Shown piece by piece: positions 44,121 through 54,349 of a stretch of 64,000 nucleotides of DNA. The notes under the pieces were generated by a model that saw nothing but the letters and a program-made list of their open reading frames with translations, did not search any database and was not told where the DNA came from. Position numbers and translations under genes: made by a program. Source of the stretch: Reticulitermes speratus (lineage: Eukaryota > Arthropoda > Insecta > Blattodea > Rhinotermitidae); the NCBI GenBank assembly GCA_021186555.1, contig JAJKFL010000003.1:26803908-26867907 (forward strand). The letters are read 5' to 3'. Within the stretch, counting starts at the first letter, position 1, and every line of letters begins with the position of its first letter.

Positions 44121-44121
44121 A

Positions 44122-44156
44122 TAATAATAATAATAATAATAATAGTAATAAAATTA
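44122..44156. repeat. (AAT)n microsatellite
   Basis: ATAATAATA run, preceded by a GATGAA-rich stretch at 44,100-44,121. Confidence 0.9.
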
Positions 44157-44214
44157 TTTCAAACAAACAGACTGTAGGGGTATGAAATGGATTCGTTTAG
44201 ATCAGGACAGGGAC

Positions 44215-44335
44215 CAGTTGCGGGCTCTTGTAAACACAGTAATAAATATTCTGGTTTTCATAAAGCGGGGAATTTCTAGGTGCCTGAGTGATTATTAGAT
44301 TTTCAATAAGATTTCTGCTGCTAGGTCCAGTAGCT
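44215..44335. repeat. Dispersed repeat, unnamed (copy 2)
   Basis: Matches 34,350-34,450 in order ('gcggggaatttct', 'gagtgattattagatt'). Confidence 0.4.
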
Positions 44336-45734
44336 CGGAGATGTGTAGAATGGGTGCCAAAGTGCTAAAAGCACCTTCTAATTTTCGATTTAGTATATCT
44401 TTCTCAAAGTTACGGAAGAAAGTCTAATATGATGTTGCAGTCAAGAGCTTGTAATTAAGCCCTTAAGAAGAAAACTACCTATATTATACAATATCAGTTC
44501 GTACCGCGAACTACGCACGTTCTGTCTCTAATAAAAACCAATCCACTTAATGTTGCGTAGGGAAATAACCGCTCTTTATTTTGAGAACCCTATAGAACAC
44601 ATAAATACACGCAGTGGGCAGAATGCGTAAATTTATATATTAAACCTCGTGGTACATAAAGTAATGACAGGGCCTTAAAAATGTAATTAGTGGTACTGTA
44701 AGGTGAAAGAAGACAGAACACAGTGAAACCTCAAGGTCTGAAACCCTAATCCTCTTTCCCTTTATTACATGATAACCTCGCAAGGGTCCACAGGAACCTG
44801 TCTGTGATGGATAGTGATGGATGATCACTTCAAAAGCAAGGATAATGTAATGACATCCACTCTAAAGTTGCACTAAAACAGAACAAGGTATCTCCTCGAA
44901 ATTTCCATCATGAACGTGTCCTCGTTGAGACACAAAATTACATGCCTTATATAACCTACTTGGTCTAAATGTTTCTGACGATGGCGTGTTGCGACACGCT
45001 TCACTGTTATTTTGGACAATGTCCATCGTCTTGGAGTTTCCAGCGTTTCGGGAAAATGGATCTGTTTTTGTCTTCAGGAATAAAAGTTCCTACACAGTTT
45101 GGCCCATTACAGCGGGATGGTCTGCATCACTGCACAGCAAACTAGTTTTAACCAGAGTATATACACCGTTAACAGCAATTTCAGTACAAATTTTATTGTC
45201 AAAATTTCTATTATTACCTCTAGCTGATGATATTTGATGTTGAGAGTGTATACATGACAGATTCTTTAAATAATCAGTAATTAATCAACAAATGGACATA
45301 AATGATGTGATTTATGATTTAGTTGTGGCAATACCTTGGAGAAAACAGTATATCTAAAGACTGTGGTATAAGCTACGTGCACAATCCAGTTCTTAATTTC
45401 AGCATTCGCCCACCTTCCTACGATACTGGTGAAAACTACTAGAAACAATCAGCACACTAAAGCCCAGTCGACACTAAACAGAGTGAAAGGAAATACACAC
45501 ACAAGCTCTCAATAGTGTGATACTTTGAAGAAAAAAAAAAAAAAAAGGGACAGTCGAAAATGTTACAAAACTTATGTCCTGAGACGTTCCATTTTTGGGA
45601 GACACGTCACCTTCGAATGAGCTAACACACTTCTCCTACGATAAAGCGCATTGTCACGTGTAATCAAGACACGCAGGGCACAGCAGAACTCAGCTGTGGC
45701 CGAATGATCAAGGAATACACACACACGACGAATA
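44336..45734. other. No supported gene
   Basis: AT-rich, a poly-A run at 45,529-45,546. Open frames at 44,640-44,828 and 44,986-45,237 not supported. Confidence 0.45.
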
Positions 45735-46020
45735 CTGCGACATGTTCTTAACCTTCAGTGCCTGTAATAGTCGAGATGTTACTGGCGCATAGGAATATGC
45801 GCTGTGTTATCCTGGTCGACGCCATCCAGACACTAATGTGTTTCGACGACTGTAGCAGCGTCTCCGTGACACATGCAGTGTAACACCTATGGTACTGGTG
45901 AATGCAGATCGCACACGGACTGCATGGACACCAGCCAATAAAGATGTCATAATTGTGGCTGCGGAAAGAGAGCCGTTGGAAAGCTCATGCAGCTTCTCAC
46001 GAGACAAGGGACTGTCCCAA
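45735..46020 (+). pseudogene. Tc1/mariner-type transposase, N-terminal fragment
   Basis: The plus strand reads YALCYPGRRHPDTNVFRRL (about 45,800-45,858), RLRDTCSVTPMVLVNADRTR, then TPANKDVIIVAAEREPLESS and KGLSQQ (to about 46,020). This is the paired helix-turn-helix DNA-binding region of this transposase type. It stops at a GGA-rich simple repeat. The catalytic domain is missing. Confidence 0.75.
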
Positions 46021-46106
46021 CAGCAGGAGGAGGAGGAGGAAGAGGAGGAGGAGAAGAAGTTAGAGGTCTAGTAAGAGATACTACCTTTAATGCGGGGGGG
46101 GGGGTC
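46021..46106. repeat. GGA-rich tract and poly-G
   Basis: AGG/GAG repeats at 46,024-46,058 and G10-G12 at 46,095-46,106. The purine tract directly truncates the transposase fragment. Confidence 0.85.
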
Positions 46107-46339
46107 TGGTAAATATTTCTCTTAAGTTTCCCTAGCTGGACTCGCTCGACCTTCTGGTAAAGGTAGGCTGGAGGTAACGTAGAAAGCTGGGAAGTGAAGA
46201 AGGCCATGTGATCGGACGCGGACTCTTTGAATACACAGCAGAAGAAAGAAGTTCAACATGTGGGCTTAATTTTGAATTTTGTTACATTTTATATTTGGAC
46301 GGCTGTACTATCACGACATTTTGATGTTAAAAGTGCTGC

Positions 46340-46565
46340 CTTTGGACGGAAATTTTGAAGGTAATGTTGTGAGGGCTGAATGACAAGTAGGCAATGCAAC
46401 GTGAATTTTGTGCATCAACTCAGCATTTGCTCTACGGCCAACCTAAACAAATTTAGCTGGTTGATCTTTATAACGGAGACCGTCTGTATACTCTGTGAAG
46501 TAGGAACTGACTGTCGTAAGTCATTTAGACATATTTTGTACTTCCCAGGATAAATTTTTTAGACT
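46340..46565 (+). mobile_element. MITE-like repeat (CCCTTTAAAG family), partial
   Basis: 'gctggttgatctttataacgg' zone and 'ctgtatactctgtgaagtag' with 'gaactgac' match the right half of the family. Left half uncertain. Confidence 0.35.
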
Positions 46566-47369
46566 TTCACACTGTAGCCGCCTAGGTGGTTGCTAACCTT
46601 TGAAAGGAACTGTCTGCCTCCATCTTCCTTTAAAAACTGACACTGTAATAACACACAACTTTATTAGAACAGGCAATAAGATCAGAAAATGGCAACTGTC
46701 ACAAGCCACATGCTTCATATGGCTGTCGCTGGCGGTACGTTGATAGAGGAAGTAGCACATTATTAGGTTGAATCTGGGTTATGGGTTGACTGAAAGCCAA
46801 CTAACTGGCCGCAAACAGGGGGAGGAGGGTCCTTCCAAATCTGAACACTACTTGCTATGACGCAGGGGATATGTGGCATTTCGCTGTCATCCACATTGCG
46901 CCAGGCAAATAAATTACTCAATTACAATTAAGATAGTAACTCTTAATTTTTGTGAATTAATTTCCGCCGCTCTCATAAACTCAAGAATATGGATTGTAGG
47001 TTTGTAGGCTAATGCAGGATATGTTAATTGTAGAATAACAAATGACAATTTAGAAACAATTTACAAGAAAGTGGTCACGGATTTATAAAGCTCCATCCAG
47101 ATATTCTCCTGGACTGTTGAGGAAGGCGACGAAAAATGTTAGTCGGGATACTTGATAACACGACCGAAATTTTAAACAAGAATCTGTCGAATAACGTTAC
47201 ACCTTGCTCTCTTCTCTTGGGTTTACTTCTTACTGGCGACAGGGACTTTGTATAACGTCAAATTTACTTATTCACTCATTCATTCATACTGGATTTATAT
47301 AAAAATTCTTCCGAAACCTGGATTAAACAGCGTCGAATGACAGGGTGATTTGTGAATAATAAATGGAAA
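46566..47369. other. No supported feature
   Basis: AT-rich, nothing recognised. Confidence 0.45.
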
Positions 47370-47515
47370 GAATGCGAAAGGAAGCGGTAGTGGCCAATTC
47401 AAAGAACTATCCCGGTATTTGTCTGAGCCTGCCGAACAGTAGTTGTGCGAGGCAAGATCTGCAACGGCGACCTTCCGAATACGACCCACATGTGCCAAAT
47501 CACTCGACTACGGCT
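47370..47515 (-). mobile_element. SINE-6 copy, diverged
   Basis: 'gaaaggaagcggtagtggcc', 'aactatcccggtatttgtc', 'gcaacggcgaccttccgaat' and 'acgacccacatgtgcc'. Related to 10,530-10,685. Confidence 0.5.
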
Positions 47516-47936
47516 TTCGGTAGCATGCAATAGGAGTATAATTTTAAAAAAGGTTTCTTAGCATTGTCTCGTTACGCCAATGTATCTTATCTTATATATG
47601 GCCAGCAGCATTAGTGAGCAAGTGAAAGATGTTGACTGCGGAATTATTCAGAGTCCATAGCGTGACAAAATTGTTGGGCTGTCCCGAACTACCAGGTTCA
47701 AAAGCAGGACAGAGCTGCGAGTACGTTTATGCGGAGGAACAGCACGTACTTGTGATCCCTTAATAAAGATTTTGGTTGGATTGTAAAAAGTCTAAGCACA
47801 GTCGTAACTGTAGATACCACATGCATGAATAGGAGATTCAGTCAGAAAATAAGTTTACAACGCATATGAGTTCATTTCCCTCCTCCTCCCAACTGCAATA
47901 AGAACAGTACACATTTAACTGTACTATTATCTCACT
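47516..47936. other. No supported feature
   Basis: Nothing recognised. Confidence 0.4.
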
Positions 47937-48215
47937 GTGAACGGGGATAGCTTAATCGGTATAGCGACTCGCCATTGGCTGGGAGGTTTGGGGATCGAAT
48001 GCCGGTGCGGCCTAGATATTCCACACCCGTCCAGACCGGCCCTGGGGCCCATCCAGCCTCCTATATAATGGGTACCGGGTCTCTTTCTCGGGGGTAAAAC
48101 GGTTGGGACGTGACGTTAACCAACCATCCCATCTAGCGTCGAGGTTAAAGAAAGAGTAGACTTATACCTTTACTCCCTCCTCTGTGCCTTCATAGCAAGT
48201 TACAGGATAAGATTT
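47937..48215 (+). mobile_element. SINE-1 copy with tRNA-like head
   Basis: Head 'gggatagcttaatcggtata' (A-box area) and 'ttggggatcgaatgccggtg' (B-box), body 'cacacccgtccagaccggcc', 'gggcccatccagcctcctat', 'gggtaccgggtctctttctc', 'ggtaaaacggttgggacgtg', 'gtcgaggttaaagaaagagt', end 'ccttcatagcaagttacagg'. Confidence 0.9.
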
Positions 48216-48224
48216 ATTATTTCA

Positions 48225-48345
48225 CTACTTCTGCACGTAGTCTCCGCCACAACTGAGGCATTCAGCCTACCTTGGGACAGAAATTCCTGTTGTGTGTCAT
48301 CAGCCATCGTGTCGCAGAAATTTTTACAGCGCGATCATCTTAAAA
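48225..48345 (-). pseudogene. mariner-type transposase, C-terminal fragment
   Basis: The minus strand ends in AECLSCGGDYVQK and a stop, the counterpart of the RWQKCLD..GDYVE terminus of mariner transposases. Upstream 'KFLRHDG'-like sequence is frame-broken. Abuts a SINE-1. Confidence 0.6.
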
Positions 48346-48735
48346 TTTGACGCCGCCAGGATTTTGCTACTCCGCTGGAAACAGACGCTAATCGTCCGAC
48401 GAATTCTACTAATATAATTGCAGCATGCATGGGTCGCAGATATACGAAATTATGTCATGTAAGCTTATTTCCTGATAGACCCTCGTAACACACCTCAACA
48501 CTGTGGTCACGAAGTGCATTACATGTTTCGTGTGATTATCGCAATAAATGCCGATTATTTTCCTAAAGAAACAGGGGAGTAAGATAAACTACAGGAGTAG
48601 ACGGAAGAGAAAGCCAAGGGAGAAGTGATAGCCACTTTTATATCAGGAGTGAGAGAAAGAGCATCACCTTGTTGTAAAGTGCCCAGGCTTCGCCCGCTGT
48701 TCCTACTGATACGAGCAGTAAGAAAATTAAGAATA
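48346..48735. other. No supported feature
   Basis: Nothing recognised. Confidence 0.4.
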
Positions 48736-48739
48736 AAAT

Positions 48740-48910
48740 ACCGAGAAGTAGTGGCTTGAAATAAGGGCAGCGGAATTTGGTTTACTGATTAATGCTAAAG
48801 TGTACAATTTTGAAACTGGTTGGTTTTTATAGTGTGGACGGACTGTGTTCTGTGAGGGAGGAACTGGTATTCGAAATTTTATTTAGATAAACTTCAAGCT
48901 GAAAATTAAA
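48740..48910 (+). mobile_element. MITE-like repeat (CCCTTTAAAG family), partial
   Basis: 'ctggttggtttttatagtgt', 'ggacggactgtgttctgtga' and 'gggaggaactggtattcg' match the right half of the family (compare 26,355 and 12,270). Confidence 0.5.
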
Positions 48911-49009
48911 GAGTAGGAACAGTTTCTCTGGGTAAGCAAAACACGCAATGAAATGACAAACGTTTATGTTTGTGACTTCACCATTTTTACATTTTGTTCT
49001 TCAAATAAA

Positions 49010-49075
49010 GCAGCAGGTTCCTCCGAAACGTTTATAATCATTTACACGGCGATACACCTGAATAAACCGCAGCCT
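49010..49075. repeat. Dispersed repeat D (fragment)
   Basis: 'cagcaggttcctccgaaacg' and 'tttacacggcgatacacctg' follow D-family order. Confidence 0.45.
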
Positions 49076-49276
49076 CATTCAGGATATTTGGGATTTTCGA
49101 CAATTTCTCCAATCAATGCGGGGATAGTATAAAGTAGGCCTGGACAAATTTTACCTGGAACTCTCCAATCATTATTCACTAATCACGGTATTATTCGATG
49201 CTACACTGGGCGATTACAAACGATGACAGCGATTACACAAGTTTATATGTAACAAAATATGAGGCGCGCAAGAATT

Positions 49277-49580
49277 AAAAGCACACTAGAGTAAAGTTCT
49301 CCCTAGAACAGGCCATGAAGGCCCAGAGGGGGAGTACAGGTATAGCTGTACTGTCTCTTTAACCTCGGCGCTAGATGGGGTGGGTGGTCAACGCCACGCC
49401 CCGGCCGCTTTATCTCCGGGAATAACCCGGTACCCATTGTATAAGAGGCTGGGTGGCCCCAGGGCCGGTCTGGACGGGTGCTGAAAATCTCGCCCCCACC
49501 GGGATCCCCGGACCGTCCAGCTCGTAGCGAGTCGCTATACCGACTGATCTATCCCGGCCCACAAAAGCACACTAGAACAA
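49277..49580 (-). mobile_element. SINE-1, full copy with target-site duplication
   Basis: Minus-strand SINE-1 from about 49,297 to 49,560, from the tail 'ctccctagaacaggcc' to the head 'cgactgatctatcccggccc'. Body contains 'cacgccccggccgctttatc' and 'ggtacccattgtataagagg'. Flanks 'aaaagcacactagagtaaa' and 'aaaagcacactagaacaaa' form the duplication. Confidence 0.9.
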
Positions 49581-49951
49581 AAATTAAATCAACATCTGTC
49601 CAAACACATCTAAATTCTGTTTCTTACATAGAACTACATGTTTTACCTATCTTAAGTCATCCTCAGGTTCACAATTGTAAGTACACAAAACACAATTAAA
49701 ATTATTAAAATTATTAAAAATTGTTATGGTCACAAACAGGAACAATTTGTGTGGACAGAAGTACTACCACAACCGTTACAAACACTGTTTACAGATTGTG
49801 TTTTATGGACTTACATAATGTATATTTCTTCTTCACTATGTTTTAAAGAGCAACTGTGCACCTGAGGGCGATTTGAGATAGGTCGAAACATGTAGTTCTG
49901 CACAGTAAATAGAATTTAGTTGTGTTTGGACGCATATTGATTTCATTTTTA
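49579..49951. mobile_element. Foldback element F6
   Basis: Left end 'aaaattaaatcaacatctgt' pairs with right end 'atattgatttcattttta'. Arms contain 'gtccaaacacatctaaattc' and its inverse, then 'gaactacatgttttacctat' and its inverse. Arms about 90 bp, centre about 190 bp, non-coding. Hammerhead-like traces: minus CTGAGGA at 49,660-49,666 with AAAAC; plus CTGAGGG with GAAAC at 49,885 and ATGTA. A third 'attaaaagcacact' lies just outside at about 49,987. Confidence 0.7.
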
Positions 49952-50775
49952 TACTATTAACAACACAATGGAATGGCGTTCATTAAAATTAAAAGCACAC
50001 TGTTGTAAAGAGCAGGAGAAAAGTCCCCTCTCCCTCGCGCATATAAGAAGTAATTTCAGCTCTTTCACTAGAATACGGCCCAGACTTCACTGGAAAAAGC
50101 TTTTTGTGTCCCAGAGTTTAATTCAACGAAATCTCTAATAACAGTTCACAGATAATTTAGAAGAAAGTTTGAAAAAGATTGTCCAACCGCGAATTCTATC
50201 ACAAAAATTTACGAAAAATTTATAGGCACAGGTTGTATCTGTAAAAAGGAGATTCTTGGCTAAGTACCAGTGCGTACACAATTGATCGTCTTCGGCAGCC
50301 TTATCTGCGAAGTCACTGGAAGCACGAGTTGAACTTACCATAGACAAGTGCGTGGAAAATTCTTCGAAAACGCCTTGCTCTCCGGCGGCAGATGTTGTAA
50401 CATATAACACCAGTCGACAGGGTATTACGTTCGGAAATGTTCGGGAATCTGACGGACCTTGCTGCAGAAGATAAAATATTCTTCTCAAAAACGTATTTCA
50501 GCAAAGAAGCAACATGTGTTATACATGTGCATGGGAAAGTGAAACTTGCCACGCTGTGATTGAACACTTAAGGGATAGCCCGAAGATAAAGGTTTTGCTG
50601 TTCTCAGCTCTGATAAAATGCAAGGACTTTCTCTTTCGGGGAAAACCCGTGGCATGTTGGAGTTGTAGTTAAATGCTCCAGCTACTTGAAGGAAAACCAA
50701 ATGCTCTTTTTCAACATGATGGAGCTCCACAGCATACCCACAATGAGGTGACAATATTCTTGAATAGATGTTTTT

Positions 50776-51069
50776 AATATCAACCAACAAATGCACTCAT
50801 ATTGTTACAGATTCACAATAATGTATTGAAAAAAGACATTATCCTCCTACACGTTTCGGAACTTACTGGTCCATCATCAGGGCGTACATCAGTCGTTGCA
50901 TAAAACAATTACTTAATAATGTTAGTCTAATTGTATATGCTGAAGAACTGCTGGTAATTTTCCGTGTAGTGAACTGTTACACAGTAGATTATAGCAGCGA
51001 GTGGGACTTAGTGGTGTCCACGATACCGTGAGTCTGTGACAATTTGAGTGCATTTGTTAGTTGATATTA
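50776..51069. mobile_element. Small inverted-repeat element inside the transposase remnant
   Basis: Terminal inverted repeats of about 35 bp: 'aatatcaaccaacaaatgca' at 50,776 and its inverse 'tgcatttgttagttgatatt' ending about 51,068. About 290 bp, non-coding. A further 45 bp (51,070-51,114) before the transposase resumes is unexplained. Contains a hammerhead-like motif on the minus strand (50,848-50,880). Confidence 0.8.
50838..50885 (-). ncRNA. Hammerhead ribozyme-like motif in the inserted element
   Basis: On the minus strand: CTGATGA (50,880-50,874), T, stem GGA-C/C-AGTAA-GT-TCC (GGA/TCC plus C/G with a mismatch), GAAAC, minimal stem III AC-GT-GT and A, then GG AGG. CC before the core pairs with GG after it, so stem I is at most two to four pairs. 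The core is intact and the stems are imperfect. Confidence 0.45.
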
Positions 51070-51390
51070 AATATTCGAACTATAAGGCACGGAATGGGAA
51101 AAAAATCTTGCCTAGGCAGTTGCCTGACCGGTGGCTCGGCCGAGGGGGGTCTATTTCCTGGCCTCTGCAATCTCCAGATCTGACCCTCTCCAACTCGTTC
51201 TGTGGGGCTTTGTGAGAGACGAGGTTTACGTTCCGCCAGTACCTTTAACGCCGAACATCTTTAAGGATCGAAAAGGAAGAAAGGCTGCAAAGATTAAACA
51301 GTCTTTCTGCATTATATTCGGCACAAAGTCGGATGTAGTCTCATATGTGCAGGACAACAAACGGAGCACATATTGAACTTGCTTAGGGTA

Positions 51391-51806
51391 ACAAAATACT
51401 TTGAGTTACGGTCTAAAATCATAAGTATTTAATTTTTGTGTGGCTATTACTGTCTTCCCAGCTAATTTATGTAATCGCTTACATCATTAATAGCCACTCT
51501 GTGCAATTTAAATATTTGTTACATGATGTATATATATATAAATAAATACAAATTACAGGCTTCTGGGAAAAGACACTGTGTTGATTCGGAGGAGCTTGAT
51601 GCTTCCACTTTCAGAGTAGCCAAGGGGTAGTCCAAGGGTATTCTTGGACTAAATTGAAGATGCTGGCAGCAAGCTCCTACGAACTTCGATAATAAATTAG
51701 CAGTCAACACAGCGTCATATCCGAGAAGACCGTAACCTTAAGCAACAGTGCTGTGAAAACCCCAAATCACACCAGCAAATAAATACTTGTATGTTCAGTC
51801 AACATT
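51391..51806. other. No supported gene
   Basis: AT-rich, a TA tract at 51,528-51,541. Confidence 0.45.
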
Positions 51807-52075
51807 TTTTCTCTTAGGTGCAACAACCCAACTCAGGCCTAAGCTGCCTCGTTTTTAGGTTCCTAGATCACACACAATTAGACACACACATGCCCCGTAT
51901 GATTTCTCTAAACAAGTGGTCATCTCGTCGGAGAGGCAGCTACATACACAACACACAACAAACACAAGAGACAAACAACCATGTCTTCGGCTGGATTCGA
52001 ACCCGCAGTCCCAGCAATCAAATTGCTGCAGATCTACGCCTTAGACCGCACGGCCACCGAGATCGGCTCAGCCTA
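51807..52075 (-). mobile_element. SINE-2 copy, diverged
   Basis: 'gtgcaacaacccaactcagg', 'tcacacacaattagacacac', 'cacaacacacaacaaacaca', B-box inverse 'ggattcgaacccgcagtccc', head 'cgcacggccaccgagatcgg'. More diverged than the other three SINE-2 copies. Confidence 0.8.
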
Positions 52076-52079
52076 TATT

Positions 52080-52658
52080 TAATTTCTGCAATATGTTTCA
52101 CCTAATCAGCACAACACACTGAATCAGATTTTTTCTGAAAACAGTGGATAATGAGATACGAACTTTTTTGGATACGAAGCCGTGTTGTCTTATAATTATG
52201 TATCAACGTGCCAGAAAACGAAGGTAGGAGGTTACTACAAAGCGTTGGTAAATATTTACCAAAGTCCAAGTTGCCAAATTGCGTGAAGACCCATACTCTT
52301 ATCAACATTGACATTTGTAGTAAGTCTTCTTCCGGATTAAAACATCGTCAGACTCTCCGTTTGGAAAGCTGTCTATAAACATTACTTTCTTCTGCAAACA
52401 AACACTGCGAACCCACACTCTGGGTGCATGATGGAGGCACGACAGTGAATAAATACATCATCCATTTCTTCTTTTGAAATAATGTGTCAAGTCAGAAATA
52501 TATTAATTTGTGTTGCTAATTCCACATTTCTTTCCAACTACGTAAAGACAGCTTTATTTCCAAGAAGATGGTCTCTATAAATTGAAAAATCCTACAAGGG
52601 CAGTCAGTAAAGTCAGACTTCATTCCGACCGAGAGCCGTATTAAGGCCCCAGGACACG
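52080..52658. other. No supported feature
   Basis: Nothing recognised. Confidence 0.4.
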
Positions 52659-52659
52659 C

Positions 52660-52925
52660 TGTTTCAGTAGCACATTAAAGCACACAAATTATACTCGCAG
52701 TGAGGCGCAACCATATCTCTGTGGTACTGTGACCTTTCGTGGGAACATTGCTCATCCCACAGCTGACAGATTAATGAATATGGGGCATTGGTGGAATAAT
52801 AATCGACGGGGGAAAATCGAAGTACACGGAGGAAAACCTGATATGTTGGCACGCTGTCCAACTACAGAGATGATGGAGCGAACCCAGCCTCCGCGGTGTA
52901 AAGTCGGAGACTAACAGCCTAAGCT
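52660..52925 (-). mobile_element. SINE-4 copy, diverged
   Basis: Minus strand: head near 52,920 with 'gttagtctccgactttacac' and 'gcggaggctgggttcgctcc' (B-box area), then 'aggttttcctccgtgtactt', 'ccgtcgattattattccacc' and 'atgccccatattcattaatc'. Order matches 35,330 and 38,524. Confidence 0.65.
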
Positions 52926-52944
52926 ATAGAACGCACAAAGTCAC

Positions 52945-53140
52945 GTTCCTGTAGTTGCCGCCTGCTTTAGTATTAAAATCTCTGCATTTCGTCCAGCGTG
53001 CATTTGTTTCGCAAGATTAAAAAAATTAACATCCCTTATTTTGCCAGATATTTTGTTTTATAAGGGAAAAGCATTGTTTTATGCAAGATAGGAATTGAGG
53101 TTTCAGATACGTAGGGCTAGATGAGATGTATGCTTAAATG
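52945..53140 (+). mobile_element. MITE-like repeat (CCCTTTAAAG family), weak
   Basis: 'cctgctttagtattaaaatc' with 'ctgcatttcgtccagcgtg' resembles 26,260-26,290 ('gtaacatttgaaattctgc', 'atttcgcccaatgcggg'). The right half is too diverged to assign. Confidence 0.35.
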
Positions 53141-54237
53141 CTCATATCAAATGACATATAAAGCTTTATTTCCTACGTAACAGCAAATGCTGCATCTCCA
53201 TCACAAAGGCCAAGGAGTTAATGTTGTTTAGGATAGTCACTACTTTGTTGTAAGAACCTTACAAAGTACATAAATACACCTCATGGCAAAATGCACAGTT
53301 TGTATGTGCAAGAACGTGGCACAGTACATATTTAGCTTTTCATGCTTTGAAGGTTTATTGAAACTACATCGGCAATGTGCTGCAAGTAGTGAATACAAAC
53401 GTCAGAATTTGGATTGCTTTCCGAATACAAACTTTATGTAACAGAACAGGCTCATAGTGGAGGCATTACAAACGTAATTTATTTAATTTTAAAACACCGT
53501 ATTTCACATTGCTTTTATCAAGTACGGATATACGAGGACGTGTCATTAAATAAACACGCTCAGTTCACTGAAATAAAACATTAGTACCCTCACTGGAATT
53601 CTGCCAAAAGGCATGTTAATATACTAAGAATGTGAAACAAGAATGTGCAGCTAATGCGTGATTTGCTCCATTTCGTCTCTTTGCGATTCTGAATGTCTGC
53701 AATTACACTGAACTGTGGAACTCATATTTAGTTGGAGCAAAGCGACAGATCGGTGACACAGCGCCTGTCTTCATGTATATTCTGACAGCATTTAAGACGT
53801 CGCCATCTCGTAGGGACTGCTGGTACCAGCAAGCACAGGATTCCAACCGGAAAGAGAACTTCCACTTTTTCTTTCCTAGTTATGTACAGAGACTACACTA
53901 GCCTGTGTTATTCATAACACTGCAGTTCTGTACCCTTGTAAATGAACAAGCTGGCACAAGCAATGACTTCTGACTTACTTGCGGAGGGGCTCTGATTTGA
54001 ACCTCGACCGGACACGGACTATCCAGACGAAGGTTTCTCGTGGTTTTTTTCACTCCCTTCATGCGAAATGACGAAACTGCAGCTGGTTCAATGTTTCAGT
54101 GGCGAAGGGGTTTCAGTGGCATTACAAGGTGTTTTTCGAGGAAGGGATCCATTGGCTCGTGTGTCAATGGGTAGCTTGCCAACGGCCATGCGGACTCTAC
54201 CAGACATACATACATATACATAGGGAAAGCAAAAGTT
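53141..54237. other. No supported feature
   Basis: AT-rich, nothing recognised. The 73-codon frame at 54,099-54,320 runs into the LINE fragment and is not supported. Confidence 0.45.
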
Positions 54238-54345
54238 CATTACAGTATTCACAACAGCCCGTCACTGGACCCTATTCTGAAAGACCGATATCAGTCCAAC
54301 CCATATCACAGTCTGTTTAAGATTCGTTTTAATATTATCCTCCAA
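54238..54345 (-). pseudogene. Non-LTR retrotransposon RT tail fragment
   Basis: Minus strand contains VQWRAVVNTVMNF, the LINE RT C-terminal motif seen at 32,400 (WINLAHDREQYRAAVNTVI). The plus-strand sequence 'ttacagtattcacaacagcc' parallels 'ttacagtgttcacagcagcc' at 32,416. Surrounding sequence is frame-broken. Confidence 0.65.
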
Positions 54346-54349
54346 TCCT

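Larger units (their letters stand above)
50330..51390 (+). pseudogene. Tc1/mariner-type transposase pseudogene, split by an insertion
   Basis: Plus-strand remnant. FSKEATCVIHVHGKVKLAT (first catalytic region, about 50,495-50,550), IEHLRDSPKIKVLLFSALIK (50,560-50,620), MLQLLEGKPNALFQHDGAPQ (second catalytic region with HDGAP, 50,672-50,730), then NEVTIFLNR to about 50,770. It resumes at 51,115 with LPDRWLGRGGSISWPLQSPD (third acidic region SPD). A frameshift follows, then RDEVYVPPVPLTPNIF and a C-terminal part ending near HILNLL at 51,385. Residues before and after the gap join in the order expected for the family, so the intervening 340 bp is a later insertion. Confidence 0.85.

Noticed and set aside
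45039-45240. Possible small gene at 44,986-45,237
   Set aside because: No domain, no conserved start context, and length within chance for this composition.
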